Shown: positions 1 to 8,652, counted from the stretch's first letter. The stretch: DNA of 37,372 bases from Candidatus Binatia bacterium (GCA_019749875.1 JAIEPK010000373.1:1-37372), one strand, 5' to 3'. Numbers and translations: made by a program. The notes: generated from the sequence alone by a model not told the origin.

Positions 1-2
1 CG

Positions 3-260
3 CGCCTGCGCGTGATCGTCGCGGCGAACCCGACGCGCGGGCTCGACCTCGCGGCCACCGCGGCGGTGCACGAGCGGCTGCGTGCCCTGGCCGCATCGGG
101 AGCCGCCGTTCTCGTCCTGTCGACGGATCTCGACGAGGTCGAGGCGCTCGCGGGCGAGGTACACGTTCTCTATCGCGGCAGCCTGCTGGGGCCCTTGCCG
201 GCGGCGACGAGCCGGCTCGAGATCGGTCGGCGGATGGCCGGCCTGGGAGCGGCCGCCTGA
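3..260 (+). CDS. Nucleoside/BMP-type ABC transporter ATP-binding protein, 3' end only
   Basis: This is the C-terminal 85 residues of an ABC ATPase whose start lies before the window. It should hydrolyse ATP on the cytoplasmic face to drive the two permeases that follow. The visible part is the end of the second nucleotide-binding domain: a Walker-B-like segment VIVAANPTRGLDLAA with its D-loop, then the LSTDLDEVEALA segment where the switch histidine would be. Asn before PTRGLD, in place of the usual catalytic Glu region, is common in the second half of BMP-family ATPases. The next permease begins about 24 bases downstream, so the genes are one operon. The substrate-binding lipoprotein is not in the window. 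Family assignment rests mainly on the permeases. Confidence 0.82.
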   Translation, partial: RLRVIVAANPTRGLDLAATAAVHERLRALAASGAAVLVLSTDLDEVEALAGEVHVLYRGSLLGPLPAATSRLEIGRRMAGLGAAA

Positions 261-283
261 AGAGCGGGTGGACCGCGGTCGCG

Positions 284-1315
284 GTGCGTGTGCTGGCACC
301 CGCGCTGGTGGCGCTCGGCGTGGCGACGGCTCTCGCTGCCGTCGTCGCGTACGTCGGCGGCGGGAGTGCGGGCGACGCGATCCGTGCGCTCGTCGTCGGC
401 AGCGTGGGTTCGTCGTCGAACGTCGCGGCGACGCTGCTGCGCGCGACCCCGCTGCTGCTCACCGGTGCCGCGGTGATGCTGGCCTTCAAGAGCGGGGTCT
501 TCAACATCGGTGCCGAGGGGCAGTTCCTCGTCGGGGCCCTCGCGGCGACGGTGGTCGGTACGGCGCCCGGACCCCAGTTCGGTCGCTGGCTGCTGGCCCT
601 CATGGCCGGTGCTTTGGCTGGGGCGATCTGGGCTGCGATCGCCGCCGGCTTCCGCATCGGGCGCGCGGTGAGCGAGGTGATCACGACGATCCTGCTGAAC
701 TTCGTCGCGCTGTACCTGGTGTCCTACGCGGTCGACGGGCCGCTGCAGGAGGCCGCTCGGCAGTATCCGCAGTCGGATCTCCTGGTCGACGGCGCGATGC
801 TCTGGCGTCCGATCGCCGGGTCCCGCCTGCACATCGGCGTTGCCCTGGCCTTGATCGCGGCCGTGCTGGTCGGCGTGCTGCTGTCGCGCACGGCACTGGG
901 GCTGCGCCTTCGCGCCGCCGGCTCGAACGCACCCGCCGCACGCCTCGCCGGATTTCCGGTACTGCGCGACTTGACGGTCGCGTTCGCGCTGTCGGGCGCG
1001 ATCGCCGGTCTCGCCGGCGCCGTGGAAGTCACAGGGGTGACGGGTCGGCTCTACGAGCGGATCTCGCCCGGTTACGGCTACACGGCCATCGCCGTCGCGC
1101 TGCTCGGCGGGCTCCGCAGCGGCGGTGTGATCGCGGCGGCGCTCTTCTTCGCCGCGCTGTCGGCCGGCGCAGGTGCGATGGAGCGCAGCGCGGGCGTGTC
1201 GTCGGTGCTCGTGCTCGCGGTGCAGGGGGCGACGCTGCTGGTCATCGCGATGCTGAACGTCTCGCTTCTGCGGCGCGTCGGACGCGGGGACGCTTCGGGG
1301 AGCGTCGAGCGCTGA
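284..1315 (+). CDS. ABC transporter permease, nucleoside/BMP type (first)
   Basis: A 343-residue, very hydrophobic inner-membrane protein of the branched-chain-amino-acid/sugar permease superfamily. It should form half of the channel of an importer for purine nucleosides or a related solute. The hallmark segment SGVFNIGAEGQFLVGA, near residue 70, is typical of permeases paired with BMP-type (PnrA/NupN-like) binding proteins. A conserved cytoplasmic loop LGLRLRAAGSNAPAARLAG follows around residue 205. The GTG at 284 is the start used here. In-frame CTG at 257 would overlap the ATPase gene and cannot be excluded. The stop overlaps the start of the second permease by one base, consistent with translational coupling. 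The substrate is inferred from the family only. Confidence 0.88.
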   Translation: MRVLAPALVALGVATALAAVVAYVGGGSAGDAIRALVVGSVGSSSNVAATLLRATPLLLTGAAVMLAFKSGVFNIGAEGQFLVGALAATVVGTAPGPQFGRWLLALMAGALAGAIWAAIAAGFRIGRAVSEVITTILLNFVALYLVSYAVDGPLQEAARQYPQSDLLVDGAMLWRPIAGSRLHIGVALALIAAVLVGVLLSRTALGLRLRAAGSNAPAARLAGFPVLRDLTVAFALSGAIAGLAGAVEVTGVTGRLYERISPGYGYTAIAVALLGGLRSGGVIAAALFFAALSAGAGAMERSAGVSSVLVLAVQGATLLVIAMLNVSLLRRVGRGDASGSVER

Positions 1316-2229
1316 TGCTGCTCGAGACCTTTCTCGCGACCGGTCTGGTGCTCGCGACGCCGATCCTGCTCGCGGCCCTGGGCGAGCTCCTGGTCGAACG
1401 TAGCGGCGTGCTGAACATCGGCGTCGAGGGCGTGATGCTGAGCGGCGCCTTCGCGGCTGCGCTCGCCGCCTGGGGCTCGCACAGCACCACCGCGGGGGTC
1501 CTCGCGGCGGCGCTCACCGGTACGGCCCTCGCTCTGCTCTTTGCGCTTGCGACCGTACGGCTCGGTGCGGACCAGATCGTCGTCGGCGCGGCGTTGAACC
1601 TGGTCGCGCTGGGCGTGACGGGAGCTCTCTACCGCGCGGCCCTCGGGGCGAGCGGCACCGCGCTCGTTCTCCCGACGTTGGCGCCGCTGGACGTCCCGCT
1701 CCTGCGCCACGCCCCGATTCTCGGCAAGGCGCTGTTCGGACAGAATGCCTTGGTTTATCTCGGATTATGTTTGACGCCGCTGCTGGCGGTGCTGCTGCGC
1801 CACACGGGCCTCGGCCTGCGGCTGCGCGCTCTCGGGGATCATCCTCAGGCAGCGGCGAGCCTCGGGCTGCCGGTGCGCCGCGACCGGATCTTGATGCTCG
1901 CCGTCGGCGGCGCGCTCGCCGGCCTGGGCGGTGCTGCGCTGACGCTCGCTGCGACCAACACGTTCGTCGAAGGGATCACCGCGGGGCGCGGCTTCATTGC
2001 GCTCGCCGTGGTCGTCTTCGGGCGCTGGTCCGCGTGGGGAGCGCTCGGTGGGGCCCTGCTCTTCGGCCTCGCGAGCGCGCTGCAGTTCCAGTTTCAGGCG
2101 GCCGCCCTCGCGATCCCGTACCAGCTGTTCCTGATGTTGCCCTACGTCCTGACGCTCGCGGTGCTGCTGCTGCCGTCGGGTGGCGGGAGCGCGCCGCGTG
2201 CCCTCGGCACGCGCTACGATCGCGAGTAG
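1315..2229 (+). CDS. ABC transporter permease, nucleoside/BMP type (second)
   Basis: A 304-residue integral membrane protein forming the other half of the importer channel. The N-terminal signature ERSGVLNIGVEGVMLSGAFAA (from about residue 24) is the classic motif of the second permease in nucleoside/BMP-type systems. The loop LGLRLRALGDHPQAAASLGLP matches the coupling loop of the first permease. The start ATG overlaps the preceding stop as TGATG. The frame stays open far upstream, but translation from there gives arginine-rich nonsense antisense-like protein, so the ATG at 1315 is the sensible start. The gene is convergent with the next one, and only four bases separate their stops. Purine nucleoside is the best guess for the substrate. 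Confidence 0.9.
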   Translation: MLLETFLATGLVLATPILLAALGELLVERSGVLNIGVEGVMLSGAFAAALAAWGSHSTTAGVLAAALTGTALALLFALATVRLGADQIVVGAALNLVALGVTGALYRAALGASGTALVLPTLAPLDVPLLRHAPILGKALFGQNALVYLGLCLTPLLAVLLRHTGLGLRLRALGDHPQAAASLGLPVRRDRILMLAVGGALAGLGGAALTLAATNTFVEGITAGRGFIALAVVVFGRWSAWGALGGALLFGLASALQFQFQAAALAIPYQLFLMLPYVLTLAVLLLPSGGGSAPRALGTRYDRE

Positions 2230-2233
2230 CGGA

Positions 2234-2539
2234 TCACTCGCCAGCGTCGTTCGAGCGCTTGCTCCAGAAGGTACCCTTGGCGAGGTACCAAACGAACGCG
2301 CCGGCCGCGGCGTACATGACCACGCCCTCGAAGATGCCGAGTCCCCCGCCGAGGACCATGACGGTGACGACGAGGATCGTCGACACCACGGCCACGACCT
2401 GCTCGATGCGTGTCTCGCGGTCGCGCTCGTCGGCGACGAACTGCGCGACCTCGGCGCCGCACGTGGGACATCGCCCAGCCGGCTTACGGATCAGCTTCTC
2501 GCCGCAGCCCGGGCAGGGCGGGTAGTTGTGAACCGGCAT
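2234..2539 (-). CDS. Small zinc-ribbon membrane protein, function unknown
   Basis: A 101-residue protein with an N-terminal zinc ribbon, CPGC then CPTC about 16 residues later, followed by a charged linker (ADERDRETRIEQ) and two hydrophobic segments at roughly residues 46-60 and 66-84. The layout suggests a small inner-membrane protein with a cytoplasmic metal-binding head. The start was set at the ATG at 2539 because GGGAG lies about 7 bases upstream; the frame is open for 13 more codons. The gene lies downstream of the ISC operon on the same strand but about 80 bases after the previous gene, so co-transcription is possible and not certain. I do not recognise a named family, and no function is proposed. 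Confidence 0.7.
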   Translation of the reverse strand: MPVHNYPPCPGCGEKLIRKPAGRCPTCGAEVAQFVADERDRETRIEQVVAVVSTILVVTVMVLGGGLGIFEGVVMYAAAGAFVWYLAKGTFWSKRSNDAGE

Positions 2540-2619
2540 CGCGAGCTCCCGGGGGGCGAGTGTACCGGTTCCAGGCACGCGCGGTAGTGGCCGCGCGTGC
2601 CGTCAGACGATTCCGCCGC

Positions 2620-3063
2620 TCAACCGACTGCTGCCATGGCGACACGCTCCACGCGCCGGCGCGGATCGTCGAGGTGGCGAGCCTGCAGGCGGACGGGGTC
2701 GTGCTTGCGCTGCTCGAGCCAGCGAAGCAGGCCGGAGCGAAGACACTCGGGGTCGATGTCGAGCACCTCGCACACGGTGTTGAACGCGAACAACGAGCGG
2801 TCGCTGCGGGCGGCGACCCAGCTCCGCTCGACGTCGAAGATCTCTTTGCCGAGGGGGTCGGTCGCGCAGGCGTACTTCTGGAAGTTCTCGATGCCGTCCT
2901 GAAGGACCGCGGCCATCAGGCGCCGCTCGCCGTCCTGCCAGGAGCGCTGCCGAAGCAGCCCGAAGAACTGGTCCGGGGTCATGACATCGGGTTCGAGGAA
3001 CTCGGTGCCACGATCGTCTCGCGTGAGGAGGGAGTATTCCATGCCCGCGATAGACGGGGGCAT
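2620..3063 (-). CDS. Conserved hypothetical protein at the end of the ISC operon
   Basis: A 147-residue soluble protein of unknown function. The core RRLMAAVLQDGIENFQKYA followed by a region ending EVLDIDPECLRSGLLRW resembles short hypothetical proteins I associate with deltaproteobacterial genomes, where this pattern recurs; that comparison is from memory and is not a search result. There is no signal peptide, membrane segment or obvious metal motif. The gene begins 7 bases after the stop of the Rrf2 regulator and lies on the same strand, so it is probably the last or next-to-last cistron of the ISC transcript. The internal ATG at 3042 is an alternative start; neither start has a clear ribosome-binding site. 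The role is unknown, and a link to Fe-S metabolism is suggested by position only. Confidence 0.72.
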   Translation of the reverse strand: MPPSIAGMEYSLLTRDDRGTEFLEPDVMTPDQFFGLLRQRSWQDGERRLMAAVLQDGIENFQKYACATDPLGKEIFDVERSWVAARSDRSLFAFNTVCEVLDIDPECLRSGLLRWLEQRKHDPVRLQARHLDDPRRRVERVAMAAVG

Positions 3064-3070
3064 GCGGGGG

Positions 3071-3565
3071 CTATTCGACGGAATCGGCGCGTGCGGCGGA
3101 ATCGCCTCCGGGTCGCAACTGCTGTGTCGCCGGCGCGGCCGCGTCGGCGAGCGGCGCTTGCGCCGCCAGGGCCGACAGCTTGGTCGCGGCGAACAGATCG
3201 ATCAGGCGGCGCTGACCCTCGGCCCAGACGTGCTGCATCCCGCAGGTCACGCTGACCGAGCACAGCGTCCGATCGCCGACGCACACGTTGAGCGCGATCG
3301 GCCCTTCGACCGCCTCCATGACGTCGCGGAACGAGATGTCACCCGGATCCCGCGCGAGCGTGTAGCCCCCGTGCGCGCCGCGCCGCGACACCACGATGCC
3401 GGCGTGGATCAGATCCTGGATGATCTTCTCGAGGAACTTCTTCGGAATCGCTTCCTGCAGCGAGATCTCTCCCACCGAAGAGGCTCGCCCCGGTGTCTGG
3501 CGGGCAAGGTTGATCGCCGCCCGCAGCGCGTAGTCGACCCGTCGGCTCACCTGCATCAATGCCAT
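3071..3565 (-). CDS. iscR: Rrf2-family Fe-S regulator (IscR-like)
   Basis: A 164-residue transcription factor that should bind a [2Fe-2S] cluster and repress, or switch, the ISC operon according to cluster supply. The N-terminal winged helix reads MQVSRRVDYALRAAINLA, followed by the recognition and wing region SRRGAHGGYTLAR. The cluster cysteines are at about residues 95, 102 and 108, a CX6CX5C pattern close to the CX5CX5C of E. coli IscR. The C-terminal 30 residues are Ala-rich and poorly conserved. The ATG at 3565 is preceded by AAGGAG at good spacing; the frame extends 13 codons further upstream without support. The gene lies after fdx, at the 3' end of the ISC operon instead of its head. 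The best operator candidate is the dyad at 8605-8627. Confidence 0.88.
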   Translation of the reverse strand: MALMQVSRRVDYALRAAINLARQTPGRASSVGEISLQEAIPKKFLEKIIQDLIHAGIVVSRRGAHGGYTLARDPGDISFRDVMEAVEGPIALNVCVGDRTLCSVSVTCGMQHVWAEGQRRLIDLFAATKLSALAAQAPLADAAAPATQQLRPGGDSAARADSVE

Positions 3566-3628
3566 GGGCCTCGCTCCTTGTGCTGCGCGTGCGCCGCGGC
3601 GCACCGGCAGCGTCGCTCGATCGACCGC

Positions 3629-3952
3629 TCAAACATCGGGAATCTCGACGGTGACGTCGCCCGTGACGACCGACTGGCACCCGAGCCGCGAGTACGGCGT
3701 CAGCCCGGGAGCCTGGTCGAGCTTGTCTTCCTCGTCCTCTTCCATCTCGGAGAGATTGTCCGCTCCGGCGCGTACGATCACGTGGCACGTCGTGCACGCG
3801 CAGTTCCCGCCGCAGTTGTGCTCCAGGCGAATGTTGTTCTTGAGGGCGATGTCGAGGATGGATCCCGGCTTGCCGTGGTCGCCGTAGGGGAAGTCGGCAT
3901 CGTCGACCTCGACGGTGACGTTCATCGGCAGGAAGGTGACCTTGTGCTTCAT
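3629..3952 (-). CDS. fdx: ISC-type [2Fe-2S] ferredoxin
   Basis: A 107-residue adrenodoxin-type ferredoxin that supplies electrons during Fe-S cluster assembly on IscU. The cluster ligands are visible as C47, C53 and C56 in [13 protein letters not shown], plus C92 in RLGCQ, matching C42/C48/C51/C87 of E. coli Fdx. The acidic stretch [12 protein letters not shown] between the ligands is the usual partner-docking surface. The start ATG overlaps the stop of hscA as ATGA. The frame continues upstream inside hscA but carries no ferredoxin sequence there. It is encoded between hscA and the Rrf2 regulator. Confidence 0.95.
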   Translation of the reverse strand: MKHKVTFLPMNVTVEVDDADFPYGDHGKPGSILDIALKNNIRLEHNCGGNCACTTCHVIVRAGADNLSEMEEDEEDKLDQAPGLTPYSRLGCQSVVTGDVTVEIPDV

Positions 3953-5778
3953 CCGGCGATCTCGTAGGCGCTCTTGCTCTCGAGCGCCACCTTGATCGAC
4001 GCGTCCATGATGCGCTGTGCGAACGGACGGCTCGCCTCGTTCAACGCCTCGACGAGATCGCGGATGCGGTTGTGGTCTGTGCCGCTGCACGCCTCGCGCA
4101 GAGCGGTCGCGGCGCGGTCGATCGTCGCGCGCTCTTCCACGTCGAGCAGCTGCTCGTGCAGACGCTCGGCCTTCTGTGTCGCGTGCAGGATCGACTCCGC
4201 CTCGACGCGGGCTTCGAGCAGCTGGCGCTGCGCGAAGTCCTCCTCGGCGAGATCGAAGGCCTCCTCGAGCATGCTCTCCATCTGCTCTTCCGTGAGGCCG
4301 TAGCTCGGCTTGACCTCGATGGACTGCTCACGGTTGGTCCGCACGTCGCGCGCCGACACCGACAGGATGCCGTTCGCGTCGATCAGGAACGTCACCTCCA
4401 CGCGCGGCAGCCCGGCGGTCGCGGGCTCGATGGGAATGCGGAAACGGGCGAGGCTGCGGCAGTCCTTCGCGAGCTCACGCTCGCCCTGCAGGACGTGCAC
4501 CTCGACGTGCGTCTGATCGTCGACGGCGGTGGTGAACTGCTCGCGCGCAGCGGCGGGAATCGTCGTGTTGCGATCGATGAGCCGCGTGAATACTCCACCC
4601 ATCGTCTCGATGCCGAGCGACAGCGGCACGACGTCGAGCAGCAGCATGTCCGTCGACGCGCCGGACAGGATGCCCGCCTGCACGGCCGCGCCGAGCGCGA
4701 CCACGGCATCCGGGTCGATGTCGGCGTGCGGCGCCTTCCCGAAGAACGTCTCGACGGCACGGCGAACGGCGGGGATGCGCGTCGCGCCGCCGACGAGGAT
4801 CACGTGATCGACGTCGCGCGCCTGCTTGCCCGCGTCCTTCAGCGCCTGCCGGCAGCGGGCGATCGTGCGCTCGACGAGATCCGCGCTGGCGACCTCGAAC
4901 GCCTCGCGGCTGATGCGGACGACGCGGGTGCCAGCGCCGAGCGACAGCTCGACGGTGGCGACGTCCGCACTGGAGAGCTCTCGCTTCGCACGCTCGGCCG
5001 CGTCGCGCAGGATGGCGAGATCTTCCGCGGACCACTGTGCGTTCCCGCCGACGTCCGCCTCCTGCTGCAGCAGCGTCATCAGCCGGCGATCGAAGTCGTC
5101 ACCGCCGAGCCGGGTATCGCCGCCGGTCGAGAGAACCTCGGAGAGTCCCTCGCGCAGCTGTAGGATCGATACGTCGAACGTGCCGCCGCCGAGGTCGAAG
5201 ACGGCGACCAGCGCCTCTTCCTGCCGGTCGAGGCCGTACGCGAGCGCGGCGGCAGTCGGCTCGTTCACGAGACGCAACACGTCGAGACCGGCGAGACGTC
5301 CCGCGTCGCGAGTCGCCTGGCGCTGGCTGTCGTTGAAGTACGCGGGCACGGTGATGACGGCGCGCGTGACCTCTTCGCCGAGGGCGCTCTCTGCTCGACG
5401 CTTCAGCTCACGAAGGATCAGCGACGAGACCTCGGGCGGCGAGACCTTCCTGGTGCCGCCGGCGTCATCCCGAAGAACGATGCCGAGCGCTCCGCTCGTC
5501 TGATCGAAGGTGTGCTCACGGACGTCCTGCGCATCGACGTGCTCGAGGCCGACGCCCATGAAGCGTTTGACGGAGAGGATCGATGCGTGCGGATGCAGCG
5601 CGGCGCGCCGCCGCGCCGCGTCGCCGACCAGGAAGCTCCCATCGTTCAGCAGGGACACGGCCGACGGCAGCAGCGGCGACCCGGTGTGCGCGTCGGGCAG
5701 GATCTCCGGCCGGTCGTCGCGCATCACCGCGACGAGGCTGTTGGTGGTGCCGAGGTCGATTCCGACGATGCGTGCCAC
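3949..5778 (-). CDS. hscA: Fe-S assembly chaperone HscA (Hsp70 family)
   Basis: A 609-residue Hsp70-type ATPase dedicated to IscU. With HscB it binds the LPPVK loop of IscU and promotes cluster transfer. The ATPase domain starts with [13 protein letters not shown] (residues 6-18), continues with [15 protein letters not shown] near 190 and ends around residue 370. The substrate-binding domain follows, including [14 protein letters not shown] and a C-terminal helical lid. Its length (E. coli HscA is about 616) and its position between hscB and fdx distinguish it from housekeeping DnaK, as does the lack of the long acidic DnaK tail. The ATG at 5778 lies immediately after the hscB stop, with a one-base gap, so the two are translationally coupled. 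Confidence 0.95.
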   Translation of the reverse strand: MARIVGIDLGTTNSLVAVMRDDRPEILPDAHTGSPLLPSAVSLLNDGSFLVGDAARRRAALHPHASILSVKRFMGVGLEHVDAQDVREHTFDQTSGALGIVLRDDAGGTRKVSPPEVSSLILRELKRRAESALGEEVTRAVITVPAYFNDSQRQATRDAGRLAGLDVLRLVNEPTAAALAYGLDRQEEALVAVFDLGGGTFDVSILQLREGLSEVLSTGGDTRLGGDDFDRRLMTLLQQEADVGGNAQWSAEDLAILRDAAERAKRELSSADVATVELSLGAGTRVVRISREAFEVASADLVERTIARCRQALKDAGKQARDVDHVILVGGATRIPAVRRAVETFFGKAPHADIDPDAVVALGAAVQAGILSGASTDMLLLDVVPLSLGIETMGGVFTRLIDRNTTIPAAAREQFTTAVDDQTHVEVHVLQGERELAKDCRSLARFRIPIEPATAGLPRVEVTFLIDANGILSVSARDVRTNREQSIEVKPSYGLTEEQMESMLEEAFDLAEEDFAQRQLLEARVEAESILHATQKAERLHEQLLDVEERATIDRAATALREACSGTDHNRIRDLVEALNEASRPFAQRIMDASIKVALESKSAYEIAG

Positions 5779-5779
5779 G

Positions 5780-6445
5780 TCAAGCCTCGAGTGCGTTCTG
5801 CAGGTCGCGGTCGAGCGTCCGCAGGTAGGAGAGCTCCGAGAGTGCGCTCTTCAGCTCCCGCAGGGCCGCGGGAATGCGCTCGTCCGGCACGAGAGCCGAG
5901 CCGGCGTCGGGATCCGCGGGCCAGCCGCGCAGCAGGTCGACCAGCGCCGCACGCTGTCGCTCGAGCCGCTCGGTCAGCTCGCGCTGCGTTTCGACGAGCT
6001 CGCTGCGCAGCGTCGCCTTCGAGCCGTTGACCGAGGAGCGAAGCTCGTCGAGCTTCTCCTGCACGTCGAAGACGTACGCGGCGAGTCGAGGAGGGACGCT
6101 CTGCGTCTCGTGTCCAAGGCCGTCGCCCGAACGCGTCAACCAGTATCGCCCGCGGGCCTCGGTGTCGCGCAGCGTCTTGTGCGCCGCGTTGAGAAGTGCG
6201 GTCGCCTGCACGCTCGCACGCTGCTCGTCGGCGGATCGCGTCTGGTAGCGGTCGGGGTGCAGCTTGCGGCTCAGCTCGTAGTAGCGACGATCGAGCGCGG
6301 CGACGTCGACACCGGGGTGTGCCGGCAGATCGAGTACCGTGAAGTAGTCGGTGTCCTGCGGCAACGCCTGGATGGCCTCGCAGCTCCGGCAGAAGAAGGC
6401 CGGTGGCTGGACCTCGCCGCAGCTCCGGCAACGGATCGCACGCAC
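5780..6445 (-). CDS. hscB: Fe-S co-chaperone HscB with N-terminal zinc ribbon
   Basis: A 221-residue J-domain protein that recruits IscU to HscA and stimulates its ATPase. The HPD tripeptide lies at residues 63-65 (KLHPDRYQ), and the C-terminal three-helix IscU-binding domain fills residues 115-210. E. coli HscB is about 171 residues. The extra length here includes an N-terminal tetracysteine ribbon with C6, C9, C19 and C22, a feature better known from eukaryotic HSCB. The start is GTG at 6445, one base after the iscA stop; the ribbon cysteines begin only five codons later, which supports this start. It lies between iscA and hscA, as in classical isc operons. Confidence 0.93.
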   Translation of the reverse strand: MRAIRCRSCGEVQPPAFFCRSCEAIQALPQDTDYFTVLDLPAHPGVDVAALDRRYYELSRKLHPDRYQTRSADEQRASVQATALLNAAHKTLRDTEARGRYWLTRSGDGLGHETQSVPPRLAAYVFDVQEKLDELRSSVNGSKATLRSELVETQRELTERLERQRAALVDLLRGWPADPDAGSALVPDERIPAALRELKSALSELSYLRTLDRDLQNALEA

Positions 6446-6446
6446 G

Positions 6447-6782
6447 TCAGACCCCGAACGACGCCCCGCAGCCGCAGCTTCGCTTGACGTTCGGGTTACG
6501 CAGGTTGAAGCCGGCGTGCATCAGGTCGTCGGCGTAGTCGAGCTCGGTGCCGTTGAGGTAGAGGTAGCTCTTGCGGTCGACGATGATGCGCGCGCCGTCG
6601 CGCTCGAACACGCGATCGCCGTCGCGCTTCTGATCGAGGTCCATCTTGTAGGACAGCCCGGAGCAGCCGCCGCCGACGACCTTGACGCGCAGGCCCTTCT
6701 CTTCACTCTGGTCGCTCGCGACCAGGGCGAGGATCTTCTGGACGGCGTTGTCCGTCAACGTGATTCCGGCTGCTGATGCCAC
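6447..6782 (-). CDS. iscA: A-type Fe-S carrier protein IscA (HesB/ErpA family)
   Basis: A 111-residue A-type carrier that accepts clusters from IscU or delivers iron-sulfur units to apo-proteins. The three ligands are C40 in VGGGCSGLSY and C103 and C105 in SCGCGASF, matching C35/C99/C101 of E. coli IscA. The segment PNVKRSCGCG at the end is a family hallmark. It is placed between iscU and hscB, which favours the name iscA over erpA, although sequence alone does not separate them well. The gap to iscU is 53 bases. Confidence 0.94.
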   Translation of the reverse strand: MASAAGITLTDNAVQKILALVASDQSEEKGLRVKVVGGGCSGLSYKMDLDQKRDGDRVFERDGARIIVDRKSYLYLNGTELDYADDLMHAGFNLRNPNVKRSCGCGASFGV

Positions 6783-6835
6783 GGCTCTCGGTCCTTCTCG
6801 ATGTCTGGTCTGCGCAATGGCGAGCGTGTGTGCGC

Positions 6836-7267
6836 TCAGGCGGCGGCGGTGTCGTCCTTGGGCTTCGCCGCGGCCCCCGTCTTCGCGTCGTGGCGCTCCT
6901 GCCAGTCCTTGACGGCGGCCTTGATCGCGTCCTCGGCGAGCACCGAGCAGTGGATCTTGACCGGGGGCAGCGACAGCTCCTCGACGATCACCGAGTTCTT
7001 GATCTGCGCGACCTCTGCGACCGACTTGCCCTTCACGAGCTCGGTCACGTAGCTGGAGCTCGCAATCGCGCTGCCGCAGCCGAAGGTCTTGAACTTCGCG
7101 TCCTCGACGATGCCGTCGTCGTTGATCTTGAGCTGCAGCTTCATCACGTCACCGCATTCGGGTGCGCCGACGATGCCCGTGCCGACGTTGTCCTCGTCCT
7201 TGCCGAACGAGCCGACGTTGCGCGGGTTGCTGTAGTGATCGATCACCTTGGGGCTGTACTCGGCCAT
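6836..7267 (-). CDS. iscU: Fe-S cluster scaffold protein IscU
   Basis: A 143-residue scaffold on which IscS-derived sulfur and iron form [2Fe-2S] clusters. The ligands are C38 (ECGD), C64 (FGCGSA), H106 and C107 (KIHCS), with the conserved Asp40 next to the first cysteine. The LPPVK motif recognised by HscA is intact at residues 100-104. All are one residue later than in E. coli IscU. A lysine/alanine-rich tail of about 15 residues (AKTGAAAKPKDD) extends beyond the usual end. It is encoded about 40 bases after iscS. Confidence 0.97.
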   Translation of the reverse strand: MAEYSPKVIDHYSNPRNVGSFGKDEDNVGTGIVGAPECGDVMKLQLKINDDGIVEDAKFKTFGCGSAIASSSYVTELVKGKSVAEVAQIKNSVIVEELSLPPVKIHCSVLAEDAIKAAVKDWQERHDAKTGAAAKPKDDTAAA

Positions 7268-7307
7268 GATCGGGTCTCCGTGTCGCTTTGCTCGATGGTT
7301 CGGCGGG

Positions 7308-8558
7308 TCAGTGCTGGACGCCCGCGAAGTACTGCTTCAGGTCGATGCCTTCCTTCGCCATCTCGTAGAGCGGCGACAGCTCGCGCAGCCGCTTGACCTC
7401 CGAGACGACGCGCCCGGCGACGTAGTCCACTTCCTCCTGGGTGTTGAAGCGGCCGAGGCCGAAGCGGATCGAGGTGTGCGCCAGCTCGTCGCCGACGCCG
7501 AGAGCCTTCAGGACGTACGACGGCTCGAGGGTCGCCGAGGTGCAGGCGGAACCGGACGAGACGGCGATCGCGGGCAGGTCGCCGTGCGAGGAGCCGTTCA
7601 AGCCCATCAGCATCGACTCGCCCTCGATGTAGGCGAAGCTCAGGTTGAGATTGCCCGGCAGGCGCTCCGTCGGGTGGCCGTTCAAGTAGACCTCGTCGAG
7701 CTCGTCGGTGATGAGACGATGCAGCCGATCGCGCAGCGCGATGACGCGGGCCGACTCGGTCGCCATCTCGGCCTTCGCGATCTGCGCCGCGGCGCCGAGG
7801 CCGACGATGCCCGGTACGTTGAGCGTTCCCGAGCGCATGCCACGCTCGTGTCCGCCGCCGTCCATCTGCGCCGTCAAGCGCACCCGCGGGCCCTTCGAGC
7901 GCACCCACAGGAAGCCGCAGCCCTTCGGCCCGTAGATCTTGTGGCCGGTGCCCGACACGAGATCGACGCCGAGCTCGTTGACGTCGAGCGGCAGCTTGCC
8001 GAAGCCCTGCGTCGCGTCGGTGTGGAAGAGGATCCCCTTCTCCTTCGCGAGCTTGCCGATCTCGGCGATGGGCTGGATCGTGCCGATCTCGTTGTTGGCG
8101 ACCATGATCGAGATCAGGATCGTCTTGTCCGTGATCGCCTCGCGCACCTGGTCGGCGCTCACCCGTCCCTGCTGATCGACCGGCAGGTACGTCACGGTGG
8201 CGAGCTTCTTGCGCTCGAGCGCCTTGCACGTGTCGAGCACGGCCTTGTGCTCGGTGGCGGCGGTGATGACGTGGTTGCCCTTGTCCTTGTAGAATTCGAC
8301 GACGCCCTTGATGGCGAGATTGTCGGACTCGGTCGCGCCGGAGAGGAAGATGATCTCCTTCGCCTTGCCGCCGATCACCTCGGCGATCTGCTCGCGGGCC
8401 TGATCGACTGCGGTCTCGGCTTCCCAGCCGAAGGCGTGGTTGCGGCTCGCAGCGTTGCCGAAATGCTCTCGGAAGTACGGCAGCATCGCCTCGAGGACGC
8501 GCGGGTCCATCGGGGTCGTTGCGTGGTTGTCCATGTAGATCCGCTTCGGCACGCTCAT
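7308..8558 (-). CDS. iscS: Cysteine desulfurase IscS
   Basis: A 416-residue PLP enzyme that converts cysteine to alanine and passes persulfide sulfur to IscU and other acceptors. The PLP lysine is K207 in [12 protein letters not shown]104 (TEHKAV) stacks on the cofactor, and the catalytic cysteine is C339 in [11 protein letters not shown] short insertion ([11 protein letters not shown]) just before the catalytic loop makes the protein about 12 residues longer than E. coli IscS. It is the first gene of the ISC operon here, with the regulator at the other end. The leader contains a promoter and dyad. The ATG at 8558 is preceded by GGGAAGC. Confidence 0.96.
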   Translation of the reverse strand: MSVPKRIYMDNHATTPMDPRVLEAMLPYFREHFGNAASRNHAFGWEAETAVDQAREQIAEVIGGKAKEIIFLSGATESDNLAIKGVVEFYKDKGNHVITAATEHKAVLDTCKALERKKLATVTYLPVDQQGRVSADQVREAITDKTILISIMVANNEIGTIQPIAEIGKLAKEKGILFHTDATQGFGKLPLDVNELGVDLVSGTGHKIYGPKGCGFLWVRSKGPRVRLTAQMDGGGHERGMRSGTLNVPGIVGLGAAAQIAKAEMATESARVIALRDRLHRLITDELDEVYLNGHPTERLPGNLNLSFAYIEGESMLMGLNGSSHGDLPAIAVSSGSACTSATLEPSYVLKALGVGDELAHTSIRFGLGRFNTQEEVDYVAGRVVSEVKRLRELSPLYEMAKEGIDLKQYFAGVQH

Positions 8559-8604
8559 CGTCTGCTTCCCGGATCGGGTGGCCCGATCATCCGCGGTCGG
8601 GAGT

Positions 8605-8627
8605 AATCCGACCTGCTTGGTAGGATT
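8605..8627. promoter_or_regulatory. 23-bp dyad operator in front of the ISC operon
   Basis: An interrupted palindrome with half-sites AATCCTACC and GGTCGGATT (read on the minus strand) around a 5-base centre. Eight of nine positions pair. It overlaps the -10 element and the expected start site of the iscS promoter, so a bound protein should block transcription. The Rrf2/IscR-like protein encoded at the operon end is the obvious candidate. The site does not match the E. coli type 1 or type 2 IscR consensus well, so specificity is inferred from context. Confidence 0.55.
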
Positions 8628-8652
8628 TAGGAGAGGGGCTCGGGGCAGTCAA
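8624..8652 (-). promoter_or_regulatory. Predicted sigma-70-type promoter of the ISC operon
   Basis: On the minus strand, TTGACT (8652-8647, five of six matches to the -35 consensus) is followed after exactly 17 bases by TAAATC (8629-8624, three of six matches to -10). The predicted start is near 8617, about 60 bases before the iscS ATG. The dyad at 8605-8627 overlaps the -10 and start region. Confidence 0.5.

Noticed and set aside
82-2229. A very long open frame running through the first permease into the second
   Set aside because: Upstream of 1315 it translates to arginine-rich sequence antiparallel to no family. The real gene starts at the ATG at 1315.
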